64,000 nucleotides of DNA from Euglena gracilis (taxonomy: Eukaryota; Euglenida; Euglenophyceae; Euglenales). Under the pieces are notes generated by a model. The model searched no databases and was not told where the DNA came from. It saw only the letters and a program-made list of their open reading frames with translations. Both the position numbers and the translations under genes were made by a program. Every line of letters begins with the position of its first letter. Within the stretch, counting starts at the first letter, position 1. Below are positions 1-10,741 of the stretch, in pieces. The stretch covers positions 26,271,744 through 26,335,743 of the forward strand of contig CP154956.1 in NCBI GenBank assembly GCA_039621445.1, read 5' to 3'.

Positions 1-755
1 CAACTGTCCCTGTCCCCACCATGTTGCTCGTCATGGATCTGTTTGGGCTGACTGTTTGACTGGGCCATGCATTTGTCTGGCTGGTTTTGGTTGCATTCAG
101 GTATGCACACACATCAACTGTCCCTGTTCCCACCAGTCTGTTTGCTTTGCATTTGTCTGGGCTGTTCAACCCCCAGTCCCATTGCGGATCCTTTGTCAAT
201 CATCTATGAAACACCTCCCTCTTCTAATGATGGCCAGTGTCGGACTGCCCTTTGTCAGCTATCATGTTTGGATTTTCCCACCAGTGTCCCCTCTCAGGGA
301 ATCAGCCCCCAACATGACAATGGGAGCAATGTCCCATCTGCAGCTGGCCCTCGTCATCATCTTCACCTGGTCCCTGGCGACGACACCTACCGGCCTTAAG
401 AGTTCCCAACCTCCCCATGCCACTGGGGTAGGTGCCTGAGACTGAATCTGCCTTTTTAGTGACGATTTGCACCCCCCTTGTAACAGCCGACCGAATTTTT
501 CCTCGTGCATGCATCAGCCTCTTTCCATCAGGTTTACCTGCTCGACTTTCTGAAGTTTTTCTGCGGTGCCTCCCCAAGACAACCGTACCGCTTTCTGTCA
601 TTTCATTCCAAGTGCAGTTTTGCCTAATGTTGCAGTTTGTGGTGTTCATCTTACTCACGGTCATCTCACTCCAAGTGCATTTTTTCCTGATGTTACAATT
701 TGCTGTCATCCTTTTCATTTCCCCCTCCCATGGAACACATTTCTGCAAAGCACAG
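1..755. other. Unassigned left flank with short imperfect direct repeats
   Basis: No recognisable gene. Two imperfect direct repeats are visible. A CAACTGTCCCTGT...CATTTGTCTGG segment starts near 1 and again near 115. A CATTCCAAGTGCA...TGTTGCAGTTTG segment starts near 603 and again near 665. A poly-C run lies just inside the neighbouring LTR, near 762-775. The open frames here show no family motif. The flank does not match the RLE retrotransposon sequence on the far side of copy A at 24626, so it is not simply the other half of the same insertion site. Confidence 0.5.
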
Positions 756-1154
756 TGTACGTCCCCCCCCCCCCCGGCTTTTCTACTTTTGCTTTCCTCC
801 CGAAAACCCCCACCTTCTGAACGCAAAGCACACAAGAAGAAGAATTGGTGGGACCGCAGTCCCTTATATGAAAGTGACTTTTGCTCTTTCGAGCTTTGTA
901 AAAGAAAGAAATAAAACTTGTATTCAAATGTCACTTCGCCCCCAGAATTCTAAAAAGAATTGCAAAGCACCAAACCCAATAACCTTGATTTAGGAACCAG
1001 TTACTTTCGCTAAGCTTTCTCTAGCTCTGAGATTCTCTCTTTGTCTTATGGTTTAACCATGCCATTGTGTACAGCCCGGCCGTAGCCAGATTGTAGGCCG
1101 TAGCCCATTGCATCTGGTACACAGTGCCATGGCAGAATGGCTGCCTGGTAGACA
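756..1154 (-). repeat. 3' LTR of chromovirus copy A
   Basis: This 399-bp block begins TGTACGTCCC and ends GGTAGACA on the plus strand (TG...CA). It aligns with 24196-24625 and, more loosely, with 49796-50225. Shared landmarks are GGTGGGACCGCAGTCCCTTA, a CTTTCGAGCTTTGTAAAAG block and GCTGCCTGG near the end. A polypurine tract lies just outside its right edge on the minus strand, which identifies it as the 3' LTR. It has diverged clearly from the 430-bp 5' LTR. Confidence 0.8.
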
Positions 1155-1537
1155 TCCCCCTCCCAGGGCTCTGCCCGATTTCCCTGCTGGAACAGGCCAG
1201 TCGGGATGCCAGGCACAGTCCCAGGTTCAGAGAGACAGTACCAGGATACCATTGTCTCCTTCCAAATTACGGTTACCGTGTTTGGCACACAAAGCGCAAA
1301 ATAATTCTGGCGCGCATGCTGTGCTTTGTGCGTCTTCTTACTTGACTCCGTAGTGTCTTTGTGGTCTTGAATCTTCGCGATCAACGTGTTATCGACCGAA
1401 CTTAAGGCGATTCCGCCATTGTGTCTTGAAACGGTGTTGAACGCGATGATGAAGTGCGTATTCACGCTCGAGACTTCGCTCATTATGTGGGACTACGCCC
1501 ATTTCAGCCGTAGCTGCTTGTAGGAGGCAGGAAACCC
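1155..1537 (-). promoter_or_regulatory. Polypurine tract and 3' UTR of copy A
   Basis: Read on the minus strand, CCCTGGGAGGGGGA abuts the 3' LTR at 1155: a typical plus-strand primer tract. The next 80 bases inward (minus strand) contain GGAAATCGGGCA and a GGCCTGTTCCA motif. The same motifs sit in the same position in copy B (46540-46622) and copy D (50226-50310). The rest, up to the end of ORF Z, is untranslated with no other signal seen. Confidence 0.7.
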
Positions 1538-4452
1538 TCAACGTTTGTGGGTTTCTTTGAAGTACTCACCCATGAGTGGGTCTTGTACCAAGGTAATTTC
1601 AGTTGGAAGTACGTCTAGGGTATCCTTGTCAGGATCGTATATGTTGATCCGTGGGATAACCCTACTTTTGACTTCTTGGATCTCCTTGGGCGGTTCGGTT
1701 TTGAGCATTTCAGCTCGCTTGTGGAGGTACACCTGCAAATTTTCCCAGAAAACTTTCGGAAAAGTTGCAGGCCATATGTAATAGTTCCATCTTGGATAAT
1801 TCGGCTGGTACCTGTGGTGGCATCCCAGGCAGAGCGTTGAAATCAACGTTATGCGCGCGGGATGCACAGGCACAGCGGGTTATGTGTGGTTTCAGAATGG
1901 TGCCAGCCCATTCTGAGTAATGTTCGTAACCATGTCGTTCGGGTGGGTAGTCAGGCAATAACCATCGTTGTGTGGTTTCCGAAACCGTTGAAGGCTTTGT
2001 AAAGAGTGGGTAAATGACTCGTTTCCAGTCGTCATCATTGAAGACTAAGGGCAATCTTCCTTTTGTACATTCCACAGCAAGTCTGATTCCGCCGGTATCA
2101 GTTTTGGAAATCAAAGGCGATTCCGCCGCGGTAAAAAGCCTCAGCTTTCTTGAAGCTTTTGTGTTGGTACATTTGCCGTTTTGTTTTGTAGAAATTCAGG
2201 AAATCTTCCAGAACGTCCTCGCTTCCGGGTACGATCTTGAGATTTCCGCCATCTGCCAACAATCATATGTCTGCCCGTAGGCAGTTGACACAGAAAACTG
2301 GTACGTCACGGTCTCTGTCTTCTTCCGACCACCAGAAGTTGTTCAGTTGTCTCCAGGCAAGGAGACAATCTCCGCAAATCAGGGCAGCTGTGTTTGGAAC
2401 GAACTCATTGTGGTGAAAATTTTTCTGTTTGTTGTCTGCATAACAAACATGCACAGCTGGCATGCTGTTACGAATGTTGTGACAGACAGTACAGAGCCAA
2501 GTTGTTTGGCCATTCGGCCTATTGTCAAACAGGAATGTTTCCACAAGGTATTGGGCAAACACTCTTGGTTATCTGGCATTGTAGAATCGCCAAATATGGA
2601 GAACATAGTAATTGTACTTCTGTTGATTGAAAAAACAGTGGTTCAATCCACTTGTTCAATAAACTTCCGCGTTCGCGGGCTGATTGTATCATGGCAATGC
2701 TTTCTTCGACGCTCGGCAGTTTGGAGATAATGTCCTCTTGCCAAAGGGTGGCATTATCGTCAACCGGCATGTTTTCCTCTTGCGAGGTCTCAGACTTTGT
2801 ATCTTGTCGAGTTCTACCTCGGAGGGTAGAAGTGACCCGGCTTTTCCCGGCCACTTCGGTATATGTTGGTGCTGGTGTGGTAGCAGCTGGGGTCTTCGCC
2901 CGCTTTCCTGATTTGCTACCACCCCCAGGTGGAGGTGGTTTTGGTTCGTTGTGTCGTTCAGCAGGTTTGCATGGTTCTGCAAGCTGTGGTTTATCCTTAG
3001 GCTTACTGCCTTTCCCTTTCCACTGTGGCGGAGGGGGGCGTTCTTCAGGCAACTTTGGAGCAGGTTTGACCGTTGGTGTGGTGGTAGGTGGTACGTCAGG
3101 AGCCGTCGGTACCACCTGTTCAAGTGTGTGTACCACTGCTGGTGTTATATCATGTGGTGGTGTTGTTTCGACCGTAGTCGATTCTTTGGTTGTCACCACT
3201 TCGGGTGTTTGGACATCAGGAGTAGAACTGGCCGCGTCTGCTGCCAGTGCTGTGGTGCAAGCCGTAGCTTCTTGTGTGGGTTTCTCGCCAAGTCCCGTGT
3301 CACGGGGGCTTCGCGTTGAAGAAGAAGACCTCGATCGCGCCATAGCAACCATCGAGGCTACGCCACTTCGGACGCTTCCGAGGACGCGTTCTGCAGCGCG
3401 TCCGACTTGTGGTGGTATGAGTATAAAGCCGTCGGGGTCTTGGTATATTTCGATACCTTCCCGATGTTGTCTTGCGATCAGTTCGCGAAATGCGATTATC
3501 TCAGCATCAGTTGCTTTCTGTCCAATTTTCGCATGTGCGGGAGTAGGTGGAACCACGTCTGCCGAAGGCGCTGCGGCCGTTGTGGAGGCTGTAGGCACTT
3601 CGGCCATTGTAAATTCTGCGGGCGCGTCAGGTTCCGTGTCTGGCAATGGTGTTTGTGGTCGTGTTTGAGCAGGCGTTGTAGCTGGCACTTCGGCCCTTAG
3701 AGCATGTTGTACGCCGGCATCTTCGGGTTCAGACTCGACAGATGCGGAGGAGACGGAGCGTGTACTGTGTTCATTGTCTGTTTCCTTCTTCCATTTCCTC
3801 GTCACTGGAAGTCCCAGAAGAGGAAACAGACGAAGAGTCTGAAGAGTGTACAGGAGTCTTTTCCACAGACATTGTAGGTGTAGGTGGAGGTTGTGGCAAA
3901 CGTTTTACCGACCGCTTGGTTGCAGGTTTCACTGCTGCTTTGGCTGTTGTCGTTGTAGATGATGCAGCCGTTGGAGGTTGTTCAACTGCAGACTGCGCTG
4001 CTTCGGACTCCGCCGGCTGGGTTTCAGGGAGTTTTACACGGGTTGTGGTGGTTGAGGGGCTGGTTGAGGTGATTCGTCTGTTTCCATTGTGTACTCCGGC
4101 TCTGGTTCTGTCATTTTATACTCGTCATATGGCTCTTCGGCCATCTCGTGGGTGTTGTTTTCATCGTATGGCTCTTTGGCCTGCATAGCGTATTGTGATG
4201 GCATAGCAGCATACCAGGATTTGCCACTACGGGCCTTGCTGCCGGAGCAGTTTGTACCTGAGGGGCTGCAACTACGGGCCTTGCTGCCGAAGCAGCTTGT
4301 ACATGCCGAACGGGGACTTGCCCTCCACGAGGGAGTGCAAGTCCTCGTCCTCCCGAAGGAGGTTGTGGGTGAGGGGGTCCTCTCGTAGTTTGTCCAGGGG
4401 GAACAGACGGTTGTGAGGATGGAGGACCAGGTCCCCTTCCTCCAGCATCCAT
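1538..4452 (-). pseudogene. Post-integrase ORF X/Z of copy A (X truncated, Y missing)
   Basis: It starts at ATG 4452 with MDAGGRGPGPP, like the X N-termini of copies B (MLPGRGPGPGPP) and D (MQDPGRGPGPP). A short Pro/Ala-rich stretch leads straight into a Z-like protein; the conserved C-terminus of X and all of Y are absent. The Z part (about 3805 to 1538) has a long Pro/Thr/Lys-rich N-terminal half, then the conserved core: LNKWIEPLF near 2660, then (2263-2562) CTVCH, VHVC, FHH, CGDCL and CVNC, which look like zinc ligands. Further on are an aromatic block with PGMPPQVPA (near 1820) and YYIWPATFPKVFWENLQ. Three frameshifts break it (near 2560, 2200 and 1800). Function unknown. Same strand as pol, so it is probably expressed from the element transcript. 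Confidence 0.75.
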
Positions 4453-4751
4453 CTTGAAAAAAAGCAGATACTAGCAAGCGCTGAGCTGTGGGGAAACAGA
4501 GAAATAAAGCATTGTACGGTAACATTGTACGCATGCAACCAAGTGTACACGGACACAAAAATATTTGTATGTTTGCAATAATTGTAAAATCAAATTTATA
4601 GCTCCAAGTGTAAAAATGGATTGTACAGGACCGCAGTTCTTTAGGGAAAAGTCCTTCGCTAGGGACAAAATGGTTTGTCATCCGCCCATTATACATTTTG
4701 TCAAAAAGTCCATGCCATGGACAAAATCTCGGACATCTCTGTATATCCTCC

Positions 4752-6085
4752 CTTAGAAGGTATTTACAGAAATGTCAATGTTGTTTCGTTTGTTCCATAG
4801 CTTCCAGTCTTGTTGGATGTAACCAACAAAATTATTTGCTGGTTCCCAGGTGTCCCCTTCGGGACCATATCCTTTCCACCGTACTTTCCAGTAATGTATA
4901 CCTCTGTCTACTTTGTGGTCGAGGATTTTGTCAACGACAAAATCATCTGTTTCAGGCAGTTTTGACCGTGGTTTGAAGTAGAGGCAGGGTATTGCCTTTA
5001 CCGTTTGGTGGAGTCAGGTATGGTTTGAAGTAATCCATGTGCACATCCTCGACACCGTTGTGTAAAGCGACTTTGTAGCGCCCACTTGTACCCAACCGAT
5101 CGAGGATCTCACATGGTCCGATCCAGAGGGGGTCCAACTTCGTGGATTGCATGCGGGTTCTAAGTTCCGAACCCACACGCGGTCACCTGGGTTGTATATC
5201 GGTGATTTGTAATCTTGTAAGAATTGTTTTTGTTTTTGTAAGTGTGTAGCGACTACGCGCTTTAGCACATCCGTGCGCAAGGTTTCTACTTCAGAGAACC
5301 ACGTTTCGCAACTCACTCTAGAACAAACGGGTCGTTCTGACGGGATGTCGCCCATGGCTGGGGGGTCTCGTCCGAAGACGATTTTGTACGGTGAGTATAG
5401 TGTAATATCAGACCCGGTGAAGTGTTAATATAAAATAAACACCAGGGTAGTACTTGTAGCCAGGCATTGTGCGATTCGGCCAGTGAAAGTCGTAGCATGT
5501 TGACTACAGCTTTCTCTGTCGCTTCAGCGCGACCATTGCCTTTTGGACGATAAATGATAGAGAAATGCTGCTCAATTACGAGAAAACCGCAAAGTGTTGT
5601 AAAAAATCGAGAAGAAATCAAATGGTATTGATCACTCACGATTTCATTCGGTAAACCCATGAGGCAAATGCATCTTTCTAAATCATTTGTGCCAAAACTT
5701 GTGCTGTCAACCCTGCTTTCTGGCATGGAATGGCTACAATGTACCCACTCAGCCGACAGATGACAACTAGAATGTAATCGTAAGTTTTGTCATCTGTTCC
5801 TTTGCAAGGTTCAAGTTCCAGAAAATCCATGCAGAGGGATGTAAAAATGTCATTTGGTACGGGGAAGAAGTCCAACGTACACGGGGGGGTACCTCTGCGC
5901 GGATTCACAGCTTGACAAATTCGGCACCGTTGCGAAATTTGTAAACAGCGCTTATACAAATCTTTTTCGGTCAGGGTTGTACAGTACCTGAGACCCCCCA
6001 AAGAAAGAAGTTTGGGGGCCCCAGGGTGACCTTGGTTGTGATAACATAAAATTACGTCATCAGCCAAGTCACAGCGTATGCAGTA
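4752..6085 (-). pseudogene. Integrase core and chromodomain of copy A
   Basis: The minus strand encodes the integrase zinc region ([12 protein letters not shown], then CRICQAV) at 6067-5900. The catalytic core follows with SLCMDFLEL (first Asp), [10 protein letters not shown] (second Asp) and GNGRAEA (Glu), so the D,D,E triad is present. A C-terminal DRVWVRN/GPCEIL segment lies at 5200-5000. A chromodomain (DDFVVDK...[15 protein letters not shown]) lies at about 4960-4770 in another frame. At least three frameshifts separate these pieces. The N-terminal end is cut from the rest of pol by the MITE at 6086. In chromoviruses the chromodomain directs integration towards chromatin; that role here is by family analogy. 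Confidence 0.85.
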
Positions 6086-6479
6086 AACCCCCCCACTTAT
6101 AAACCCCCAGGGGTTAGTAGGATCCGGTTTGGTTCGTCTGCCGAAGGGGGGGGGGGGTTAGTAAGTGGGGGGGTTTATAAGTCCCGGAATTGTTGGTGAA
6201 AATCCGAACCCCAAAAATGACCCCGAAACCCCCCCAAAATGGCAATTTTTGGTAAATTTGGTCAAAAATGGCATTTTGATGATGGTCGATCTCAAAAAAA
6301 GTGCCAAAATGAGTTTTTGGGTGGTTTGAGGCCAAAAAAATCGGCCCCGGCGGCTTTCATTTTCCTTCCCCGAAGGGGGGGGTTTATAAGTCCCGGTTTG
6401 GTTGGTCGGCCCGATGGGGGGGGGTTAGTAAGTGGGGGGGGGGGTTAGTAAGTGGGGGGGGTTAAAAAGTGGGGGTTTT
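6086..6479. mobile_element. 394-bp MITE with TA target duplication inside copy A integrase
   Basis: The insertion lies between TA dinucleotides at 6084-6085 and 6480-6481. Removing it restores the integrase reading (minus strand) NDTGYM-YCIRCDL, which aligns with NDSGFKYCIPQDL in copy B. The ends are inverted repeats: left AACCCCCCCACTTATAAACC, right (reverse complement) AAAACCCCCACTTTTTAACC. The interior repeats GGGTTTATAAGTCCCGG twice (near 6170 and 6385) and GGGTTAGTAAGTGGGG several times, and has long G runs. There is no coding capacity. TA duplication suggests mobilisation by a Tc1/mariner-type transposase (inference). Confidence 0.8.
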
Positions 6480-6481
6480 TA

Positions 6482-8166
6482 CATGTAACCTGTATCATTC
6501 CGGGAAATAAAACGTAAAGGCGATAAGGTATAATTCTCAACCAATTCACCATTTACCAATCTTTTTCCGACAGCATTGTAAAAATCATCCTTGGAATAAT
6601 CCCATTCTCGAAAGAAGAGAGGGGATGAGGATTCGGATCGCGTGACGCGGCGGGGGCCCGGCATTCTGCCGCGTTGTCGTGTTCCCCGTACGGGGACTAT
6701 TGGCATCCGCCGCCAAATACGCGAGACGGGAAAATTGTCAGCGGCGTCTGCGCGGCTTGCGAATTCGTCGGCTTCGCGACTTCCGTGGAACGTGGCATCA
6801 CCCTCGTCAGGGTTACCAGGGTAATGCCAGGGTGCACGGGAAAGTGGGTCTGCGTCTTTTTGAGTATGACCTGGTGTTTGTAAACTACAACCAGGTTGAA
6901 TTGACTCAAAAATTCGTGCCATCGGCATCTTCGGCCAAACTGAGGACATGGCTTTGTTCAAGTCTTCGGTGTACCAGTGTTGGAGAGACTCATGGTCTGT
7001 CAACACTAGTATTTGTACGAGTGAACTGGCGACCCAACTTTCGCAATCTTGGTAGGATAAGGACAATGGCATACGTGTCCTTTTCTCGTACGCTCCATTT
7101 GACTTGTCGTTTTCCGTCTTCACCTTGTAGCTTTCTGCTGAAGAATGCTACATGGCGCAGTTCATTGGACGAATTGTGTTGGATCAACACACCGCCGGCA
7201 GCATAGTCGCTGCTGTCGACCTCCAGTACATATGGTTTGTTCGGGTCAGCAATGTCAAGTACAACGGTGTCCAACATAAGTTGTTTAATTGTCGTTAGCG
7301 ATTCTCGCATTGTATCATCCCATTTTATCTTTGTATTATCAGGAGCGCGATTTTTGATTTGTCGCGTCAGTGGTACCGTGGTTTCGCAAGATCCTTCATG
7401 TAAATCGCATAATACTGTGCTAAACCGAAAAATATTTTTAGATGGGTGATTGTCTTAATGTTTTCAGGCGTGCACTTCTTTATAGCTTCAAGTTTGCTTG
7501 GAGATGCTCTCCTTTGTCCTTTGTTAAGAACTTGTCCACAAAAGTTTATCATTTCGCTATACAAATGCATTTTCGCACCTTTGACGAAAAGCAAATATTT
7601 TTGAAACGTTGTCAATACGGAACGTATATCGCGGTAGTAAATATCAAGGATATCACTACACGAATTTGTAAGTGGAGGAGGTGTGGCAAACAGCACGTTA
7701 TCAATGTATACCACTGCAAACGGTATGTCTCGTAAAATCCATTGTATCACTCTTTGGAACACGGCTGGGCCATTCTTAACACCCATTGGTACCACCGTCC
7801 ATTGGTAAACTCCGCGGGAGGTTACAAATGCTGTGTATGGCTGTGAGTCAGGGTGTAAGTGCATCTGCTGAAAAACATCCTCTAAGTCGAAAATGGACCA
7901 GAGGCGGTTTTCTGCTTGTTTTGCAACCAAGTCTTCTATAAGTGGTAACAGAAATGGATCGTCTTTTGTCTGTGAGTTCAAGTAATGGTAATCCAGCAAA
8001 AGTCTCCACTTCTTCTCAGAAGCATCGGGAGGCTTGTGTACCATAAAAGCTTGTGAGGTCCACTCACTTTTGGAGGGTGTGATCCATTTTGTTCAATCAA
8101 TTTTTCGATCATTGTTTTGTGAGCTTGTTCTCTTTCGCCTGAACAGCCAAATAATTTTCGGTGCAT
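6482..8166 (-). pseudogene. RT, RNase H and start of integrase, copy A
   Basis: From 8166 leftwards the protein reads an RT with WRLLLDYHYLNSQTKDDPF, FDLEDVFQQMHLHPDSQ, PMGVKNGPAVFQRVIQWILR and VYIDNVLF. Ty3 RNase H follows: [52 protein letters not shown] and NLVVVYK. The linker [20 protein letters not shown] then runs into the integrase N-terminus, ending at the MITE. The YxDD box is YIDN: the second catalytic Asp is lost, so the copy could not reverse-transcribe even with frames repaired. Frameshifts occur near 7340 and 6900. Copies B and D carry closely similar domains. Confidence 0.9.
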
Positions 8167-9629
8167 GGGCTGTGCACCTTCTTTGAGTTCAATTTAAAAG
8201 ACACCAAAAGGTCCGCGAATTACAGGATCTATGTCATGGGCAGAGATTGGATGTTCTAAAACACCACCGATTTCGTGATTGATCTTTGTACATAGTTCTT
8301 GTGATTTGGGATGTTGACCACCGCTTTCTATCACTGCGGATATCTGGTATATTTGGTCATTCTGACCTTTGTCCCGTAGGAATTTGTCAATGTGGTCTTT
8401 TTCCTGTAGGAATTTGTCAGTGTGGTCAACAGTTCCGAATGCATCAAAGAAACAAACACGAAAAATGATTTCTTACAGTGGTGGCAACATGACACCGCAA
8501 AAATCTTCGAACAAGGGGATGTTATTAGTTAAATCCCACCACTGAAAAGTGACATACGTCAGTTGTTGGAACCATTCAGCTTAAGAATATATATGAATGA
8601 GTAGCACACCGCGTGCTTGATCCCGAAGGATCTTGTCAACAACAAGAGGGATAAGTTTCAGAGGTGGGTGTAGCCACAGGACCACATCACCCCAAAGCTT
8701 ATCAAACACATTAGTATGACTTGACCAGTAATTGGGTAAATGAGAATGTGCTTTGTACGAAAATGCGTCAATCTCTAATTGTAGATCCATCGACTTCGCG
8801 ATTTTGAGCGATTTTGGAAAACCAGGTTTGCCAAAATGTGATATTGTCCGAAATTAAACGCATTTCAGATGCGGTTCGCGAAAACTGTCGCGGATTCAGT
8901 CCTGTGCAGGGCTAAACACAGTTTACCGAGCCACATCCGTAATGCGGTGTGTCCGAAGGCACTTCATCAATCATTGTACCAAGTGTATCAGGTGTATTGT
9001 AAGGAGTACAATTATTGTTGGCATTCTTCCACTTGTATGCAAGGACATTGGAATGGCTGGATTCGGTCAGGGAGGTTGGCTTTCTGCCATTGGAGGTCCT
9101 CAGGTGTGATTCTCGCGATTCCGAATAAGGACGCGATTCCGCGTTTTTCCAGTTGTACTTCAACACACAACGGGTAACAACACGGTGTGTTGTGTTATCG
9201 TTAAGCTGTCAGGGTAAACTCGGTATTGGTTCCGGTACCAAGTGTACTCTGGTTGTTGAGTAAAGAGATTAGTTTGAAAGGTTCGACAATCCATCCACAA
9301 TAGAAATTAGGTGGTGTGGAAATTCTCCGACAATGTGCGCATTGGACGGAAGTTTCGGTCTGGTAGTGCATGTCAGTCGTGTGTAGTGTGTGTATGGGGG
9401 TGTTGAAAGTTGTAGCTGCTGGGGGGTGTACAGGGTGTCCTAAATCGACACACCCGGTGGAAAACGTGAACGTTGTGCAGCTGGACGGCTACTCGACACC
9501 GTTATGACTGCAGGCCTTTGGGATTTCACCTTGGAACCAAGTGAAACGTGGGGGGTTAAGCTAATCGCTTTACCTACCGCATGGGAAACCAGCCGTAAAA
9601 GTGCAGTGGGTAGGATGGCAGCTTTCTCT
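8167..9629 (-). pseudogene. Protease-RT linker of copy A with methyltransferase-like domain
   Basis: Recognised by comparison with copy C. Around 8790-8581 the minus strand reads LEIDAFSYKAHSHL...VVLWLHPPLKLIP...VVDKILRDQARGVLL. This matches the copy C domain that resembles the Dam-like (NPPF/NPPW) domains of algal and DIRS-type retroelements. The signature Asn-Pro-Pro-aromatic motif is degraded here to HPPL. Upstream (9166-8912) a CGSVNC motif marks the Cys-rich block also present in B and C. From 9200 to 9629 I see only frame-broken sequence of the same linker. Enzymatic activity is unlikely. Confidence 0.6.
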
Positions 9630-10127
9630 TTACCGCTGGTCTAGGAAACGGTGTTTTCGGTTGTGAAAACGTTGTGGCAAGGCGGGAGGACATCTGGGGG
9701 AAAAAAAAGATGCCCTGGGGGAGAAATTCGGTAGTGTGGGTTGTGTGCGTGAAGCAGTGCACAAACCGAGGGAGGGGCAGTCCACAACAAGGCGGTTCTG
9801 ACGCAAGAACGGAAAACCCAAAATTACGTCAGAGCCGCGGATACCCGATTCGTAACTCCAGTACCCAAAAATTTGTATCTGTGGGGGTTGTGAGTGGTGC
9901 TTGGGGATGATGGGGAGGAATATGTCCAAAAAGCATCCCAAGTCACCACCGAACATAGGGCTGTTGCCAGCATAATTTTGATGGGGTACTTGGCTTTCAC
10001 CAAGAGCGAGTTGGGAATTAATCCCGTTCGAAAGAGAAGGGGGATTCGACACCCTGTGTCGACCAAAATGTTGCATTTGGTAGAAAATTTTTGGTTTCGG
10101 ATTTCAGCTTGGACCAAAAGTTCCATG
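9630..10127 (-). pseudogene. Aspartic protease of copy A (N-terminus displaced by N1)
   Basis: The minus strand shows ILVDTGCRIPLLF; the catalytic DTG triplet is at 10052-10060. After one frameshift comes GSDVILGFPFLRQNRLVVDC, the ILG-type second half of a retropepsin (about 9850-9790). The upstream residues lie beyond N1: joining 10127 to 15817 restores CVPPMELLVQAEI, which parallels LPPMELWSKRKS in copy B. The enzyme would process Gag and Pol. It is inactive here because of the frameshift and the 5.7-kb insertion. Confidence 0.8.
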
Positions 10128-10730
10128 TGTTGGGGGATGGGGACCCCGCTCGCCGCCCGGGGGGGCTGCTTTCGCTGGGGCCACAATTTCCTTTTTCCGG
10201 CCCTGGTGGGCTCAGGCCAGGGCCTTTGGCAAGTTGGGCCCCGTTTTCAAACAAATCCACAGGCGGTAATGGGGGTGAGGTGTGCCCCCCCGACCCAGGG
10301 TCTCCAGTTGCCCCGCGTAGGATCTTTTTTTCCCTCCATTGTTGGTTTTTTCCCATTTTCCAACTTTGAACTTTCAGGATGAAATTCAACAATGACAAAA
10401 CCAACCCACCTACTTAGGTGAGCAAATCACAGCACAAAACAAACCTGGCTGGAGAGGGTAGGTGAGTACCTTTGAGATCAGGTGTTGAGTGGGACAAAGA
10501 ATTTGGAAATGAATGCCTTGGCTTCCTTGGAATTCTCCTTTTTGATCCTTCAATTCTCAATTGACTTTTCTTCTTTTCTGATTCTCAAATCGAATTCTCA
10601 AATTCTTTCTGGAATTTGCTGGGGTTCCAATTCCACTCGCGTGGCGGTTGACTTGCCCTGGTGGTTCCTACCGGGGGTTTTTGGGAATTTTTGGGAAATT
10701 TTTGGCTGCCGACGCCAGCGGCAGCCGACA
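10128..10730 (-). repeat. 3' LTR of N1
   Basis: 603 bp, TGTTGGGGGATGG...GGCAGCCGACA on the plus strand, nearly identical to 15210-15812. It follows the CATG target duplication at 10124-10127. A purine tract on the minus strand abuts its inner edge, making it the 3' LTR. Confidence 0.93.
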
Positions 10731-10741
10731 CCCCCTCCCTT
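10731..10741 (-). promoter_or_regulatory. Polypurine tract of N1
   Basis: The minus strand reads AAGGGAGGGGG directly against the LTR start TGTCGGCTGCC, as expected for the plus-strand DNA primer. This fixes the element orientation as minus. Confidence 0.8.

Noticed and set aside
2652-3668. 338-codon plus-strand frame
   Set aside because: It is the antisense shadow of ORF Z in copy A. It consists of Val/Gly/Ser/Cys low-complexity, and the minus-strand frame is the one conserved with copies B and D.
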